A DNA stretch of 64,000 nt from Larimichthys crocea (taxonomy: Eukaryota; Chordata; Actinopteri; Sciaenidae). Where the stretch lies: NCBI RefSeq assembly GCF_000972845.2, contig NC_040013.1, positions 5,198,642 to 5,262,641 on the forward strand, in the 5' to 3' direction. This document shows, piece after piece, positions 31,101 to 44,202 of the stretch. A program made the position numbers and the translations under genes. The notes under the pieces were generated by a model. That model saw nothing but the letters and a program-made list of their open reading frames with translations, searched no databases and was not told the DNA's origin. Within the stretch, counting starts at the first letter, position 1. Each line of letters opens with the position of its first letter.

Positions 31101-34100
31101 GCTTGGCAGTCTGGCATGGTTTTCATGTGTGAGGTGTTTCTTTGTTTATCTACCTGTGCCAAGTGCCATAGAGCGTGCCAGGTGCCTGGTTTGTTATCAC
31201 AGGAGAGAAGATGTGCAACTGTAGAATAACCCACACTCTTTGGTTATGCCATAGTCAGCGTGTGTGAAGCCGAGTCTATTCTCTTTCTGGGATTTTATGG
31301 TTCCCTAAATGTTGGTTGTCTTTAAAACTCTCATTACACTTCAGAGGCACTCGTGCTCGCTGGTACAGAGTAGAAGGGATTTCCCAGACGCTTTTATGGA
31401 GCCTGTCACAAATCAGCTATCACAAGGTCTTCTTACCAACAAGTTGATCGGGCCTTAATCTGCTTATTAGTTCCTGTCACAGAGCCTCCTTTGATGAGGA
31501 AACTTGTTTACAGCTCAGACATAGTCTGGAAAGTGAGACTTTGTCTGAATATTGAATCTGGAGCATTATGGTGGAATGTAGATAACAAGATCTTTGTGCT
31601 TTAGAGCGTTTTTGATCTCAGTTCCAGTTTTATTTCCGTAAATGCAATTGCAAGGTTAGGAATGTATAATAACAAGATGATGAGCTCTGTTTGAGCCCTG
31701 TGGGAAAACTCTCCTGTCGCTTCTCCTTCTTCAGGGGGAGTTCAGAGGTCAGGTCCGGCTGCAGGGAGACATTACTCTGCAATAACGCTTCAAGATTTCA
31801 GTTTGTTGCATACAGAGCTTCGTGCTCGTCTTCGACCCATGTAAGCATATTTGCTGGTAAACACTCACTTGTTTGCTCACATGCTCTCTCGCTCACTCAG
31901 TCACTCCTTCCTCGCCCCCATGTCTCCTCTGCCTGGGTGGGTTTATGAGACAGGGATTCTTTGTATGTTACTGAGCTCCACAGCCCACGGTCTAACTGTA
32001 ATTTCAACGAGCTTTGGATGTTTTTGCTCAAGACCTCTTTCATAAATGCCCCCATTGGGGCCATCATGACGTGCAGTTATTACAACTTAAACCCTTTTCT
32101 CCTCCTCTTGTTTTTCCCCTGCAGCAACATGAAAAGCAGACGGTCACTCCCACCTCATGCACACACTTATACTTACAGCAGAAGTAAACAATGTTTGTTC
32201 AAGTTTTTTCTGCACTGGTCATGGTACACAAGACAAGATGGTCACAAGATAAGAGTGTCTGTTCATTTTCAACGAAAAAAGTCAAAAAGTAAAGAGGATC
32301 ATGCACGTCCCGAGGTCCCAACATTCCTCAGGCATGTATAATTGCTGTGTCAGGAGGGGTGAGAGCAGCCATTGTGTTATTTTCAAGCTCGGTAGGAAGT
32401 AACTTTTCTGCTCTTCAGGTTTTAACAGGTCTGCCATAATAGGAATAACTGAATTCTTTGGCTCCTTTCGTCTCGTGTGAGACATTCGCTGCTGTGATTT
32501 CTCCTTAGTCACATTTGAAGTGTAAAACCCACAGAATGCAGGATTGCCCTCAGAAATGAGGTGGTGAATCATGGGAAACAGGAAATAGTCTTGTGTAATT
32601 ACTGCTTCCCACCGGGAGTGACAACATGATGTCACTGAACCCACTGACATTAATAGACACATACACAGCATTTCCTGTCACCACAGATCCGGATACACAT
32701 TTTTTTAATGCCCCCCTGTTTTCTTCTTCAACTCCTCAGGCTCTGCCACCATGTCCTGTCCCCGTCTCCCCATCAATAGCCAAAGGGCCGTAGATGGACA
32801 CTTTCTGCCCGGGTCTAATTTTAGCCCACAGACTGGCCTTGAATACATGGATCGTGGCTTTGCCAGAGTTAAATGTGGATGTTTGATAGAAGGGTTTCTG
32901 AGGTCATACATTTTTTTTTTGGCCTGTTTATAAAAGCAGGATTTGTCTGTATTTCATTCTGTAAGTCATTCATTGTGTGTGAATGTACAATACGTTCTCT
33001 GTCCGCCGAGTTTGTTTGTGTGTCGACCTCGCTGGGTCAGAGTAGCCGTGCGCTACTCAGAACCGGGTGCCGCCTGGGACATTTAGCTGCCACAGCTCTG
33101 GTTGCTGCTGGTCATACCAGTGATATCATCTGATGAAAGATTAAAGAGTTTCTTTTTTTGGGTTCTGCTGCAGTTCTTGCATTTATTAGGACCCTCAAAG
33201 CGACCCATCGCTGTTAGCTGAACCTCTGAAACACACAAACAACAATTTAATGAGCAGACTGTGGTTAGAAACTCCAAACACGCTCTGATGAAAAGTGTTT
33301 TTGTTTATTGTAAATCAGATAGTGCTAACAATCCAAAGAACTCACAAGCGTTTAGTCCCTTTATAGATTTTAGATTACCATCAGATAGCATTTCCATAAA
33401 TGCTTTTTGATGCCTCAGGATATCATGCTCGTAATCGTGCTGATAAATTACAACTTTCATTTTTCATTATTTGTCAACAAGCTCTGTAGAAATCGCAAAA
33501 AAAGAGAGACACGATTACGAGACTCGAAATGTAGCAGTCATGGAAGCTCAACCTCTGACCCGTGTTGACAAGGGTGAGCTCACGTGGGGGTCAGGTGGGA
33601 GCTTTTCTGCTGCCTCACCCGGGACTCATGCTTGACCTCTCACACGCTCCCAAACACTAAACTTAGCTGTGGTCATGCCTCAGATAGTTCTGCACATTCT
33701 GGACACCGCAGGCAGGCCTTTAAATATCCTTTGGCCGCTATTCATGCAGCCTGTCTTCATCTGATGTCAGATCACTGGTCAAGCTGCCATGACCGATTGA
33801 TTGCATTGGACTTATCAGAAGGTAGTCCACCAGATCAGTGTTTGAAACTTTGTTCCCTTCCATATATTTGTTGACTCACATCATAATTCAAGTATCAGTC
33901 CTTCTAACAGATATTTAGACTCTACAAACCTCATGCCTTCTAAATCTAGGAGGTCCTTCAGGGGCAAAGGCCAAATTGGCAGCAGTTAATCTCTGCCCGC
34001 TTGCCTGCCTCTGGGACAGTAAACCAGTATCTTTTAGTTGAGACTGATGACTCTCAACCCTCATGATGAATCTGAAGTGAGATCAGAGGTTAATCTTACT

Positions 34101-34886
34101 TATACTGGGACGGAAACTCTGTGCTTTTTGAGGTTTAGCTTCAATTCCCTGGCTTACCTGGACCTAGACTGGTAGTTGCACTCTCATTTCTAATGCTTGA
34201 ATCCATTTCTGTCCTTGTGCATTGTCATCATTCTCAACATACCCTCCCGTGAAATCGCAGTCAGCAGTTGAAATCTGTATGTGTGTGCATCTGTAGGCGA
34301 CTGTGTGTGTGTGTGTGTTGTATGTTAGTTCAGCTGTGAGGTTGTTTAAGTAGCCTAAGTTACACCAGACCTGCTTGCTTCAGTGGAAGGTGTGCTAAAG
34401 CCAACATCGCTCGGATACACACACTCGCGTCTGAGCCAAAAACACATTCCTGCACAATGGACCACTTCATCGCACGTCGCTCCCTGCTGAGCTTGCCTGT
34501 GTGTGTCTGTGTGCTGCTGCTAGTGTGTGTGTGTGTGTGTGTGTGAGTAAATATTTGCATGGTAGCAATAAACCAATACTGTAAGCTATATCATCAAGAG
34601 AAGTGCTTTGATTTAATTAGGGACATTAGGTTTAACACCCTGGATTTCACAGTGAACACGAGGTTTCTTAAATTGGCTTTTCGCATTTGCTTTGAATTAG
34701 ATGAGATTTTCCTCCAGTATAGTGCAAAATGAATTAAAACCCGCCAGGCTTATTCACTTGTGTTATGTTAGTTTCAGTCTATTTGCTGTGTGTGTTGTGC
34801 ATTTGTAAGTGTGCCTTTGGCATCTCCACCATGGATAGTTACAGTCGGCTCCAGTTCTTCCAGTGCTGTATGCCAAAAGCTGGCCC

Positions 34887-34926
<40 letters not shown>

Positions 34927-37900
34927 AAAGGAGAAAGGGGGCTTTGTATCACATCACACACACCCATCACTCCATACTAAGCCCTCCTCTTCTTCTTGGA
35001 ACTGCACATCCAGCTTCCTAACCCTCAACCGTCTCTTCCAAGCCTTCCTCCTCTCTCCCTTGCCAGCCTCAACTCTACTGACTCCAAACCATCTGGCTCC
35101 ACACCTCACCTCGGCACCCCAACGCTCCCCCTAACACCCCTGAACTTCACCACAGTGCTGTATCCCTTGTACTGTACCTCAGTCTCCACCCATGCAACCG
35201 TCGGCCATGCCGCGGTTAGGAGGAGCAGCACAGGTCTCAATAGGCACTCTGTGTTAGCAGGAACCAGTTAGACTCAGTGGCCCGAGCCAGCTTCCTTTGA
35301 AAAACAGCAGGCGTGAGCCAGGAGAGTGAGAAGGAGAAAACATCAAGCCAACCCGAGAGGTGCTGTTATTGGAACATCGACCTCTAACTCCCTGCACCTT
35401 CCCAGCCTGTTTCTTTTTGTCATTCACTTCCCTCCCGACGCTATCTCCGCCCGAAACTATTTGACAATTTCACTCCGCTGTTCTCGTCTCTATCTGGGTT
35501 TTCTGCGCCGCATTTCCACTCCTTTTATCTCACCCTTCATTATCACCTTTCTTTAATCTTCCTTTGCCGCGCTCTCTGTTTTCACCTGTGCACCAACCAC
35601 GTAAGACACTTTATCAGTTAAAGGATTATATATTTTTTTTGCGGCTGCAAAGAAAATTGGACCCACTTAAGCTGTTAAATTGCGACTGCAGGCATTATTC
35701 AAATGAGCACGGCAGTGGAGGTTGGATTTTAAGCTATACGCGACTCATCGCGTCGAGTTCACGAGTCGCCGTTTTCAAGTGGCGATATTAAAAATGTTGT
35801 ATTTGTCTGTAAAACATGTAATCAGGAACATCTGAACATGCTCTGGAGACGCAGCTGGAAGCGCAGGCTGTTTAATCAGATGGCTGTCTTTGAAAAATGT
35901 GTGCGTGCACACAGTGTGTTTAAAAGACAGTTTGGTAATGCGCTTTAATTGAGCCTGTAGATGTTGCTTTTGTGTTTGTCCATATGGATACAATTTATGC
36001 TCTATGGGGTTTGAGGGCTTTCCAGCGTTTGAGATAAACTCACTTGTTTGTTCATGAGTTTGTGGTTCATGCAGTGACTTTATTGATTTGTGCCTTTTGA
36101 TGAGGTAGATTTACAGCATGCGGGGGTGTTTTTCATGTGTGCACGAGTAAATTCAGCCTATTTCTGTGCGTTTATCACCTCCTTTTGTGATCTCTGATCT
36201 CTCTACCACTCGAACACTCTTACCATGCAAAGAGAGTGCCCTGAAACAGAGCGTAGGTGGAAGTTAAATAGGCGGAGGACAAGTATTAAGCAAGAGCTGT
36301 CTAAACAAACAATTACTACCAGTAAAACGATCCATTCCCCCAGTGTGCATTCCCTCAAAGTGGATAGCAGCATCACCCGGCATGCTTGTAACCCTAAAGA
36401 TTGTGTCTTTTGGTGCAGGATGTGTGTTTAAGCACAAGCCAAGGTGTCTAATTGAATCACTGCACGCTGCAGGATCCTTGGCCACTAAGTTGCTGTGTGT
36501 GTGTGTCACTGTAGTGTGTGTGTGTGTTTGGCAGGTGGAACAACTCTGTCAGCATTTGGAGGGCTGCCGTCTGACCATCTGAGAGTCCGTTCTGCTTTCA
36601 TCAAGGACAAAAGAGGATCTACTCTCTCTTTTATATACAATGTAATGACGTTATTGTCTCTGTCTAATTTTCACAGCGGCTGTACCGTAAATAGCAGTTT
36701 GGTTGTGACACCGAGCGAGCCGAACAGATGGCCTCACAGCATCTGCAGGAGGTTTTGTTATCACTGCAGTTTCACGTGACTCCTGATGTTAGATGCCTTG
36801 CACCAGGGAAGACGGATGGGTGTGCTTGTTCAAGAAAACCCAAATGCCGAAGGCAAACTATAACAGGGGGAATTCCAGGGTTGGGTTTTGGAAAGGCGGG
36901 TCTGCAGGAGCTGGAGCTTTTAAGACTTGAGGTAGATCTGAGGGCCAAGGCTGCTGAAAGGGGCCTCTTGTTGTGGTACGAGGTGTTGAGAGGCATGGCT
37001 GAGCTGTTCCACCCCCTAAACAACGCCCCCCCCTCAAAGAACAGCCTCTCTGTCTCACCATGATGAGATCAGTGGAACAAACCCTCTTGCTTCGTGGTGA
37101 TGTCATGTTTGGGACTTGGGGTCAAAAGCTCAGGGTCACATTAGAAGAAGATGTGTCTGTTTGGGAGGGGTGTGTTAACGCCCTTTAACAGTTTGATGAA
37201 TTTCACACAGGCTGTTACATTAGAACCGTAATCCAATCTCGTTGCACACACACCTTTTGACTCCGTTACCTGCTGTGTCCTCCCTCCCCCCCCGCAGTTT
37301 GCGAAGCTATTAAAAACAGCTTGCAGAGCCCCCTCGGGTTGGCAGAGTTGAAAGGTGTCCATATGTCTGTGTATGTGTTTTTAACCTTGTCATGATTAGG
37401 AGATGAAAAGGTTAATCCATCTTATCTTCACTGGGACGGACTAAGGAACTAGACAGACATTCCTATTGGTTCTGAGGTGAAGCATGGCTCGTTATGATTG
37501 GCTGAGACGGGTAGCTAACCGGACCGAGGACCCTTATTAACCCCTACTATGCCAAGCACTGTGTCATTGGTCAGTATGTCACTGGACGCAGGTTATGTAA
37601 CTACATGTGTAAGTTTATTGAAGGACTATTTTAGTTACTCTGGTACACTAGTCACGACCTAACAGTTGGCGAGCGCAGCTGTCGCTGTAAGATCTATGGA
37701 GATTGACAGATGGTATAAATATAGCTTTGAATATCATCACTGTTGATTTAACTCGCATAATTGAAAGGTAAAGTTTGCAATAGCTGTGTGTCAGCGATGA
37801 CAGAAGTGCCCCATGACGTTTGTCTCCTGTTGCAGACATTGATACTGTTGTACCGGTAATGAATGTCAGTCCTGTAACTGAAATAGATGAAGTATTCACA

Positions 37901-40900
37901 AACAGATTTCGTAACCTTGCAAGAGCTGCAACGGCTTCCCAAATGTGACTTTTTTTTCTCATTTCTTTAGTCTTCTATGAAAGTAAACTGAATGTCTTTG
38001 GGTTATGGACAAAATGAGACATTTCAGGACTTCATCTTCTTCATCTCAATGAGAAATCAATCATCTCTAATCAAAAAAATTGCTAGTTGCAGCCCTAGTA
38101 TGTGAACTGCATTGCCATTGCTCAGAGAGGTGAATGCATGTTATATCCCATCTGTTATGACAAGCTTGAATCAATTAGCCTGTTCTCCAGCACCTCAGGC
38201 TGCCTGACACTTGGAGGAAAGCAGGTCTCTACATGCTTCTTGCTCCTTGGGGTGAAGACAAAACAATGACAGGCACATATGTGGACACAGTTTCACAAAT
38301 ACTAAGGTCATGGTCCAGAAATGAGAGTAGAGGAGAGGAGTGAATGATCCTATTCATGCAATCCCCTCTGATGGCCAATAGAGGGCTGATACTCAACTCG
38401 AACAATGAGCAAACTGTTTTCTTCCATGCCTCATTTAAATATGAGGGATTCTGCTGTAATACAAATGATGAAAATCAGTAAAAAATAAACAGATGCATAC
38501 TGTAGTTGTGCTGTACACTTCATAAATAAAGCTTGCAGGTCATTTTGTAGAATAGTGGATACCCCAAGTGGACCTAATATTCCATTCCTGTATAGTTATA
38601 GTGTGAATTAAAATACACATTGTTAAATCATTCAGTTATGTTCAGCAGAGTATAGTGTGTTCCACATGTACTGCACTATTTGGCTAAATAATTGCAACCA
38701 TAAAAGAAAACTATGGTGGTAGCAAGAAGAGAAAGGTAACACACTCACACACTTGTGTTTTTACTCTTATTCCCGGGCACCGTGCAATAAACTAACTGAA
38801 GCTTATCCGTGCAGTTCAGTGCTTCCTTTGGGTCAGTTTATGTGAAATTGCCCAGAGACCTTTTATTCAAACAAAAGGGCTGTGAAAAAAAAGAGGCCGA
38901 ATTATGTGGAAGCAAAATGCACAGCAGAATCAGATTCAAATCAAAAGCTTATTTACTGTGCAGTTACTCCTCCAGGCCGTGATAGGAATTAAGATTTAAT
39001 TCTTGCTCAAGCTCCTTGCAAATTAAACAGAAACGGTGTTGAAAGGAGCTCTATAATTAGACACGTGGCTACAATAGGCTCCTCTATCCACAGTCGGAAG
39101 GAAAAGGGTCTTGAGGACGTACAGTCGCAGCAGAGAGGAAAAACACTCTTCAGTCAGAGAGTCAATAGGAAGGGCCCGAGTCTCAGAGGGGCAGGGCTGT
39201 GTAGGTTAGTCTGACTGGAGGAATGTCCTCTCATCCTGTGAAATGCATTGTAATGACACTGGGAATGATGCTATCAGTCACTCAGCTGGGCCCACTGACT
39301 CATTCAGCAGCTGACTCTAAGTATGTGCTTTATTTTCTAACCAGATTCCTTTGAATATGTTCACAAATTTAGTGTTTTTTCAGTACAATATTCTGATTTA
39401 ACAGGTGAACATTGACATTTTTTCAAATGTGGACACGTGTTGTTCCCTGATGACGACCCTCCCAAACAGGAGTGTACATCAGTCTCTGACTGCACCTCTC
39501 TGTCTGTCAGCTACGTGCTGATGAAACCTTAATCTGATTAACTGGTTGGGATATTTACAGCTCTAAATCCCTGTGTTATCAAGGCTCATCTTGTTTTCGT
39601 TGCACACGTCTACTCACACAGAGAGATGAGCAAACAGAGAACTAGATTAGTATAAGAAGGTCCATGTTAAATACTGTATGAGTTTGGTAACATTCATGTT
39701 GGTGTTTGATGTTTTTGGTTTCTGTGGGAGTGTCCATGCGGTGAAGCGAATGCCATGACAAAGCACTCCCTCATATGTTTTTCTGAGCTCGATGTAAAAA
39801 GCTGTACTCGCTCCTCGCCTGATGCACAGATGTATTACTGCACCAATAAGATGGACTTTGTTGCTTTGTTGCCATTCGCCAAGGCTGCCCACAGACTGAC
39901 TCTCTCCTCCTCCTCCATCCTGATCCTCCTACATGTCATCTGCTGCATCTCTGGACTGTGTATCTCATTCCACTTCTCATCTCACCCACAAACAACACAC
40001 AACAAAACAAGTGCTGTGGTTTTTTAATCCTCCTTCACTGTATCCCCTTTTCAGTACAAATAGGAACAGCGTTTGATGCTTTGCGGCCTCGTGTTTGCAA
40101 AAAAAAAATAAAAAATGTCCTGACCACTCCACTATTAGTTTTCCAGTGCGGATATCCTGGAGCCAAACTCACAGTCAGCTGATTCACCCTAACCCCCGGT
40201 TTATTCCCACACTTAATTCTAGCCGGACTCGTCTGTGTTTTCCATTTCCACCTGCCCACAAATCACTGTCATACATCACCGGTCGACAAGGCGATACACT
40301 CCGCTGCACAACATATTCCTGCTGTGCACATAGGCAATGAGCGGAGGCAAGCAAAGAAAGAGAAAGGGTGGAGGGAGACGGATGGAGATTTTTATTTTCC
40401 CTGCAATGAGAGTTGTTCTGTCATATAAATGTAGCAGCTTTGGGTTGCTGGCCAGTATTATTTGTGGTGCATTGTGGTGTTTTGATATTGGAACATTAGT
40501 TTTATTTATTTAGTCTAATCACTGTCCAATTCCAAGTAGAATTATTCAGTTTTCAGTGCCAACAAATCATTTTAATAAACATTAGAGCCTGGCAGATATG
40601 GGATTTCTGTGACTGATGATACTGATTTTTAGAGGGAAAAAGTCACAGATTGCAGATATGGTAGCTGATATAGTGACTTTTAGAGCTGAAATGAAGGAAG
40701 AATATTTAAGTTGAATACTAAGAAGAAGGTTCCAGATTCGAATGCCCCAGTCGAGTCTTTTCTGTGTGCTTTGCATCTTCCTCCCGTGTCTACACGGGTT
40801 CTCTCCGGGTGCTTTGGCTTCCTCTCACAGCCAAAGACATGCAGGTGAAGTGGTGACTCTAAATTGCACATAGTGTGAATGTGTTTATCCTTATGTGTCC

Positions 40901-42248
40901 TATGATGAGCTGGCAGTTTGTCCAAGGTGTACCCTGCCTCGTGGCTCCAGCCTCCTGCGACCTTGGAAAGATAAGCAGTTACTGAAAATGGATGGATGGA
41001 TCCTTTTAACATGTTAAATAATTTAACATATACATTTCAACCAGTTCTAGTTGACCTCCCCCCAACTGCTCACTGGGCGCTGGTCTGGCTGGCTGCCCAT
41101 CACTCCACCATCTCTCTCCACATTTGCATGTCTATGCCGTTGTACTGCATGTGTGTGTGTCCGGGTTAAAATGCATGTAAATAAAAAATAGAGTTAAAAA
41201 AGAATTTCCCCATTGAGGGATTAATAAAGTATATCTTCTTCTTCTTCTTCTTCTTCTTGACACTGCTCCTTCTCTCTTATGTCCGTGCTGCTTGTATCGC
41301 ACAGTATTGTAAACCACAGACATTAATATGTCTCCACCAGCATTTCTTTCTGCATTATATAGCAGAAAAACACAGTTTTTATACTCATGCATATCGGATA
41401 ACATATACACAGATACTGATTTGTCTGCATAATATCACCGGCCCAATATAAAACACATATTACCAGAGGTTCTTACTGCCTAAACTATCCCTGTATTGAT
41501 CCTACATGGGCTTAAAATGTGAATACTCTTATACTCTCTATACACAGGGTTATCTCACCTGAAGTTGCTGCATTATTTGTTGCTGTGACTGTCTTGTGTG
41601 TCTGACTGCAAACAACGCAATCATCAATGTCTAAATTCAATGACTAAACTTGATAGAAAAAGACACTTCTGTGAACTCAAATGTAGAGAGAATGCTTTTT
41701 CAGCTGCTTATTTGAATCACGGGAGCGAGCAAGGACACGTGGGAGAGAAAAAAAAGGCAATGTTGTGCCTGCACTGCACAGCAATCCAAACAGCATATTG
41801 ACCAGTGCCTTGTGAAAAATAGCTTGAGTCATAACTTTAAAAAAAGAAAAAAGGTCTTTTTTCCAATGTGGGCGGTGGAGGCACAGAAGCGACCACAGTG
41901 GATTTTTACTGACACACTTGCAACCCACTTCAAACTGTGGCCAAAACTCGGAGCTGCCAAATCCGTCTTATGTCTGTTTCTCCCCAAATAGCAAATAGCT
42001 TTAGACCCATGTGCTGCCATTTTGTAGGATTTCAGATGGACCCTGCAAAACCTCATGGGCTACAAACATATCTGTGTGTGACTGACAACAACAAACACAT
42101 GAGAGGAAAATATCATCTTGGTACATTTACATCTATCTTATTTATTGTATGTAAGCTGCTGCCAACGCCCCCTGGGATGCTCCTCAAGGACCCCTGGAGG
42201 TTCCTGAAGCTTTGACAGCCACTGTCGCTCTCTTCTGCTTGCGCGCAG

Positions 42249-42284
<36 letters not shown>

Positions 42285-44151
42285 GCCTCCTCAGAAACGG
42301 CTCTCGGTTGGTCCATCAGTCGGTCAGTCTTTGTCCTCTCTAGTGCCGGTGCCGGTGGTGGTGTGTGTGTGTGTGTGTGAATCTGGACTGGAGCTCTGGG
42401 GCTTCTAGGACGACGACGATGCCGATGGGAATGACGACAGCACAGAGAGAGGCTCAAACACATGACCGCTATCCTTCCCAAAATACCAAGAGTGCATGGC
42501 GTTAGTGATTCCTGCGCGGATCCTGAACAACTTCTGCTCAGTACACGGCAGCTGTTCTCGGATTGTCAGTGGATATTTCTCTTCTTTTTTTATTTTGCCT
42601 ACAAATGGAGCTGCCTCGAAGGGAAAATCTGAGTTAAGGTATTTCACGGGGTTTGTGTTGGGGCATTGAACGGACCTTTTTGGTGTTGCGTAAAGCTCCC
42701 GTGCTGCCAGTTTTGGAGAGTTGGGAAGCGGAGTGCTCGTCTTTGAATAGGATGAACAACTCAAAGAATCAGAGGGTAAGGATGTTTTTTATTATTCCAG
42801 ACGTATGATCAGAGCACTTTAAAGTTTGTTTTTGTTTTTTAGATGAAATCGAAAACGTCAGGCAGTTGTAATGACACGTGACACTGTGATTACGCAGACT
42901 GCGATCTGGAGACATGTCGTGTTGATTGTAGCAAGTTGACTCTGATAATGTGTTTGGAGAGCTGGCTTTTTTAAAGTTGCCTTGTTTATCTACGTCTGAT
43001 TGAACCCAATCAATACAAATCAATAAGATTTTTTGATTAATTCGACTCGCAGCTGATTTAATCCATAAAAACCACAACTTTTAAATTTGGCTCACACACT
43101 GCTCTTTGGACGACCATGTGTCTTTCTAAGTGGAAGATGATTGGTGGAATAAAATATGAACCACTTCCAAAATGTTCATGCTGAATTAAACAGTGGCTCC
43201 TAATGATTTGTGAGTTATTGTGTGTGTCATGTTCTACGAGTTAATCATTCCTATTAATAATAATGATTTATGTCTAAAGACATTTTTTAAGGGAGTTTTG
43301 GAACAACATGTTCCATAAAGTGGCAGTCAATCGGTTCTCTCTGTCTCTCTGCTGGTTGTTTCTTTGGTAAAGGGGGGTTGTAACTCTCAGTTTCACGTTG
43401 TCTGACTGCACTGTGACATCTCACCCAGCCTCTCAGAGCTGGAACAATGTGACAAGTGTGGGATATTACTGCAATAATGACTTACATCTCCCAGTCATCA
43501 ACCTTTCCACACTCTCTTGTGAATAAGTCTTTCCGAAAAACGCCTTGAACTGGCAGCGCTCAAAATAGTCTCACTTAATTTGAACGCTGGTGTAGAAAGG
43601 ACCTCTCACAGGTGAGAATATTTTCACTTTTTTTATTTCACAGCAATGAAATAATATAATTGCATTGCTTTTCACATGAGGCTGCTGGCTCTGAGGATGC
43701 TAATCCACATAGTCGAGACATGTCTGTCATATATTCATATTTCTATTTCAGGAAGCAATGCTTTGACTTAAACACACGCACAGCAAACCGCAGAAAAGTA
43801 CTGAAAAGAAAAGCCCCGAAAAAATGTTTTCCTCGACATGCTGTGTGTGACAGGCAGTCATTCTAGTTTCTTGGTTTGTGCACAGACTGGTAGCTCTGAC
43901 CACTTCCTATAATCAACTTTTTCTATCACCACTGAAACTCTATCCATGCACAGATTAACCCAACAACTGGCTGCATCCATGACGGTTGATTGGCTTCACT
44001 TTACCTAATGACAGGCCGCTTCCTGATGCGAGAGAGTGTGAGAGTGAGACTTTAGTCTCGTTGATTTAAAAGGTCACCTGCATCAACATCACTCAGAGAT
44101 TGAAAGAGCAAGACAGATGTGATCTTTCCATTCCTGGAATACAGCCACACA

Positions 44152-44202
<51 letters not shown>

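Larger units (their letters stand above)
30183..42751 (+). other. rtkn intron region between first exons 1a and 1c
   Basis: About 12.6 kb. No gene is supported; the longer open frames (for example 36728-37063) match no family I know and lack splice context. It contains (GT)n runs, a possible LTR fragment (about 37390-37680), a partial MITE (about 37960-38100), a SINE/LINE-tail repeat (40733-41002) and another LINE-like tail (41035-41260). The last ~570 bp may be the promoter of exon 1c. Confidence 0.6.

Noticed and set aside
36728..37063. 111-codon open frame with a leucine-rich helical stretch
   Set aside because: It looks protein-like in one part, but I recognise no family and it has no flanking exons.
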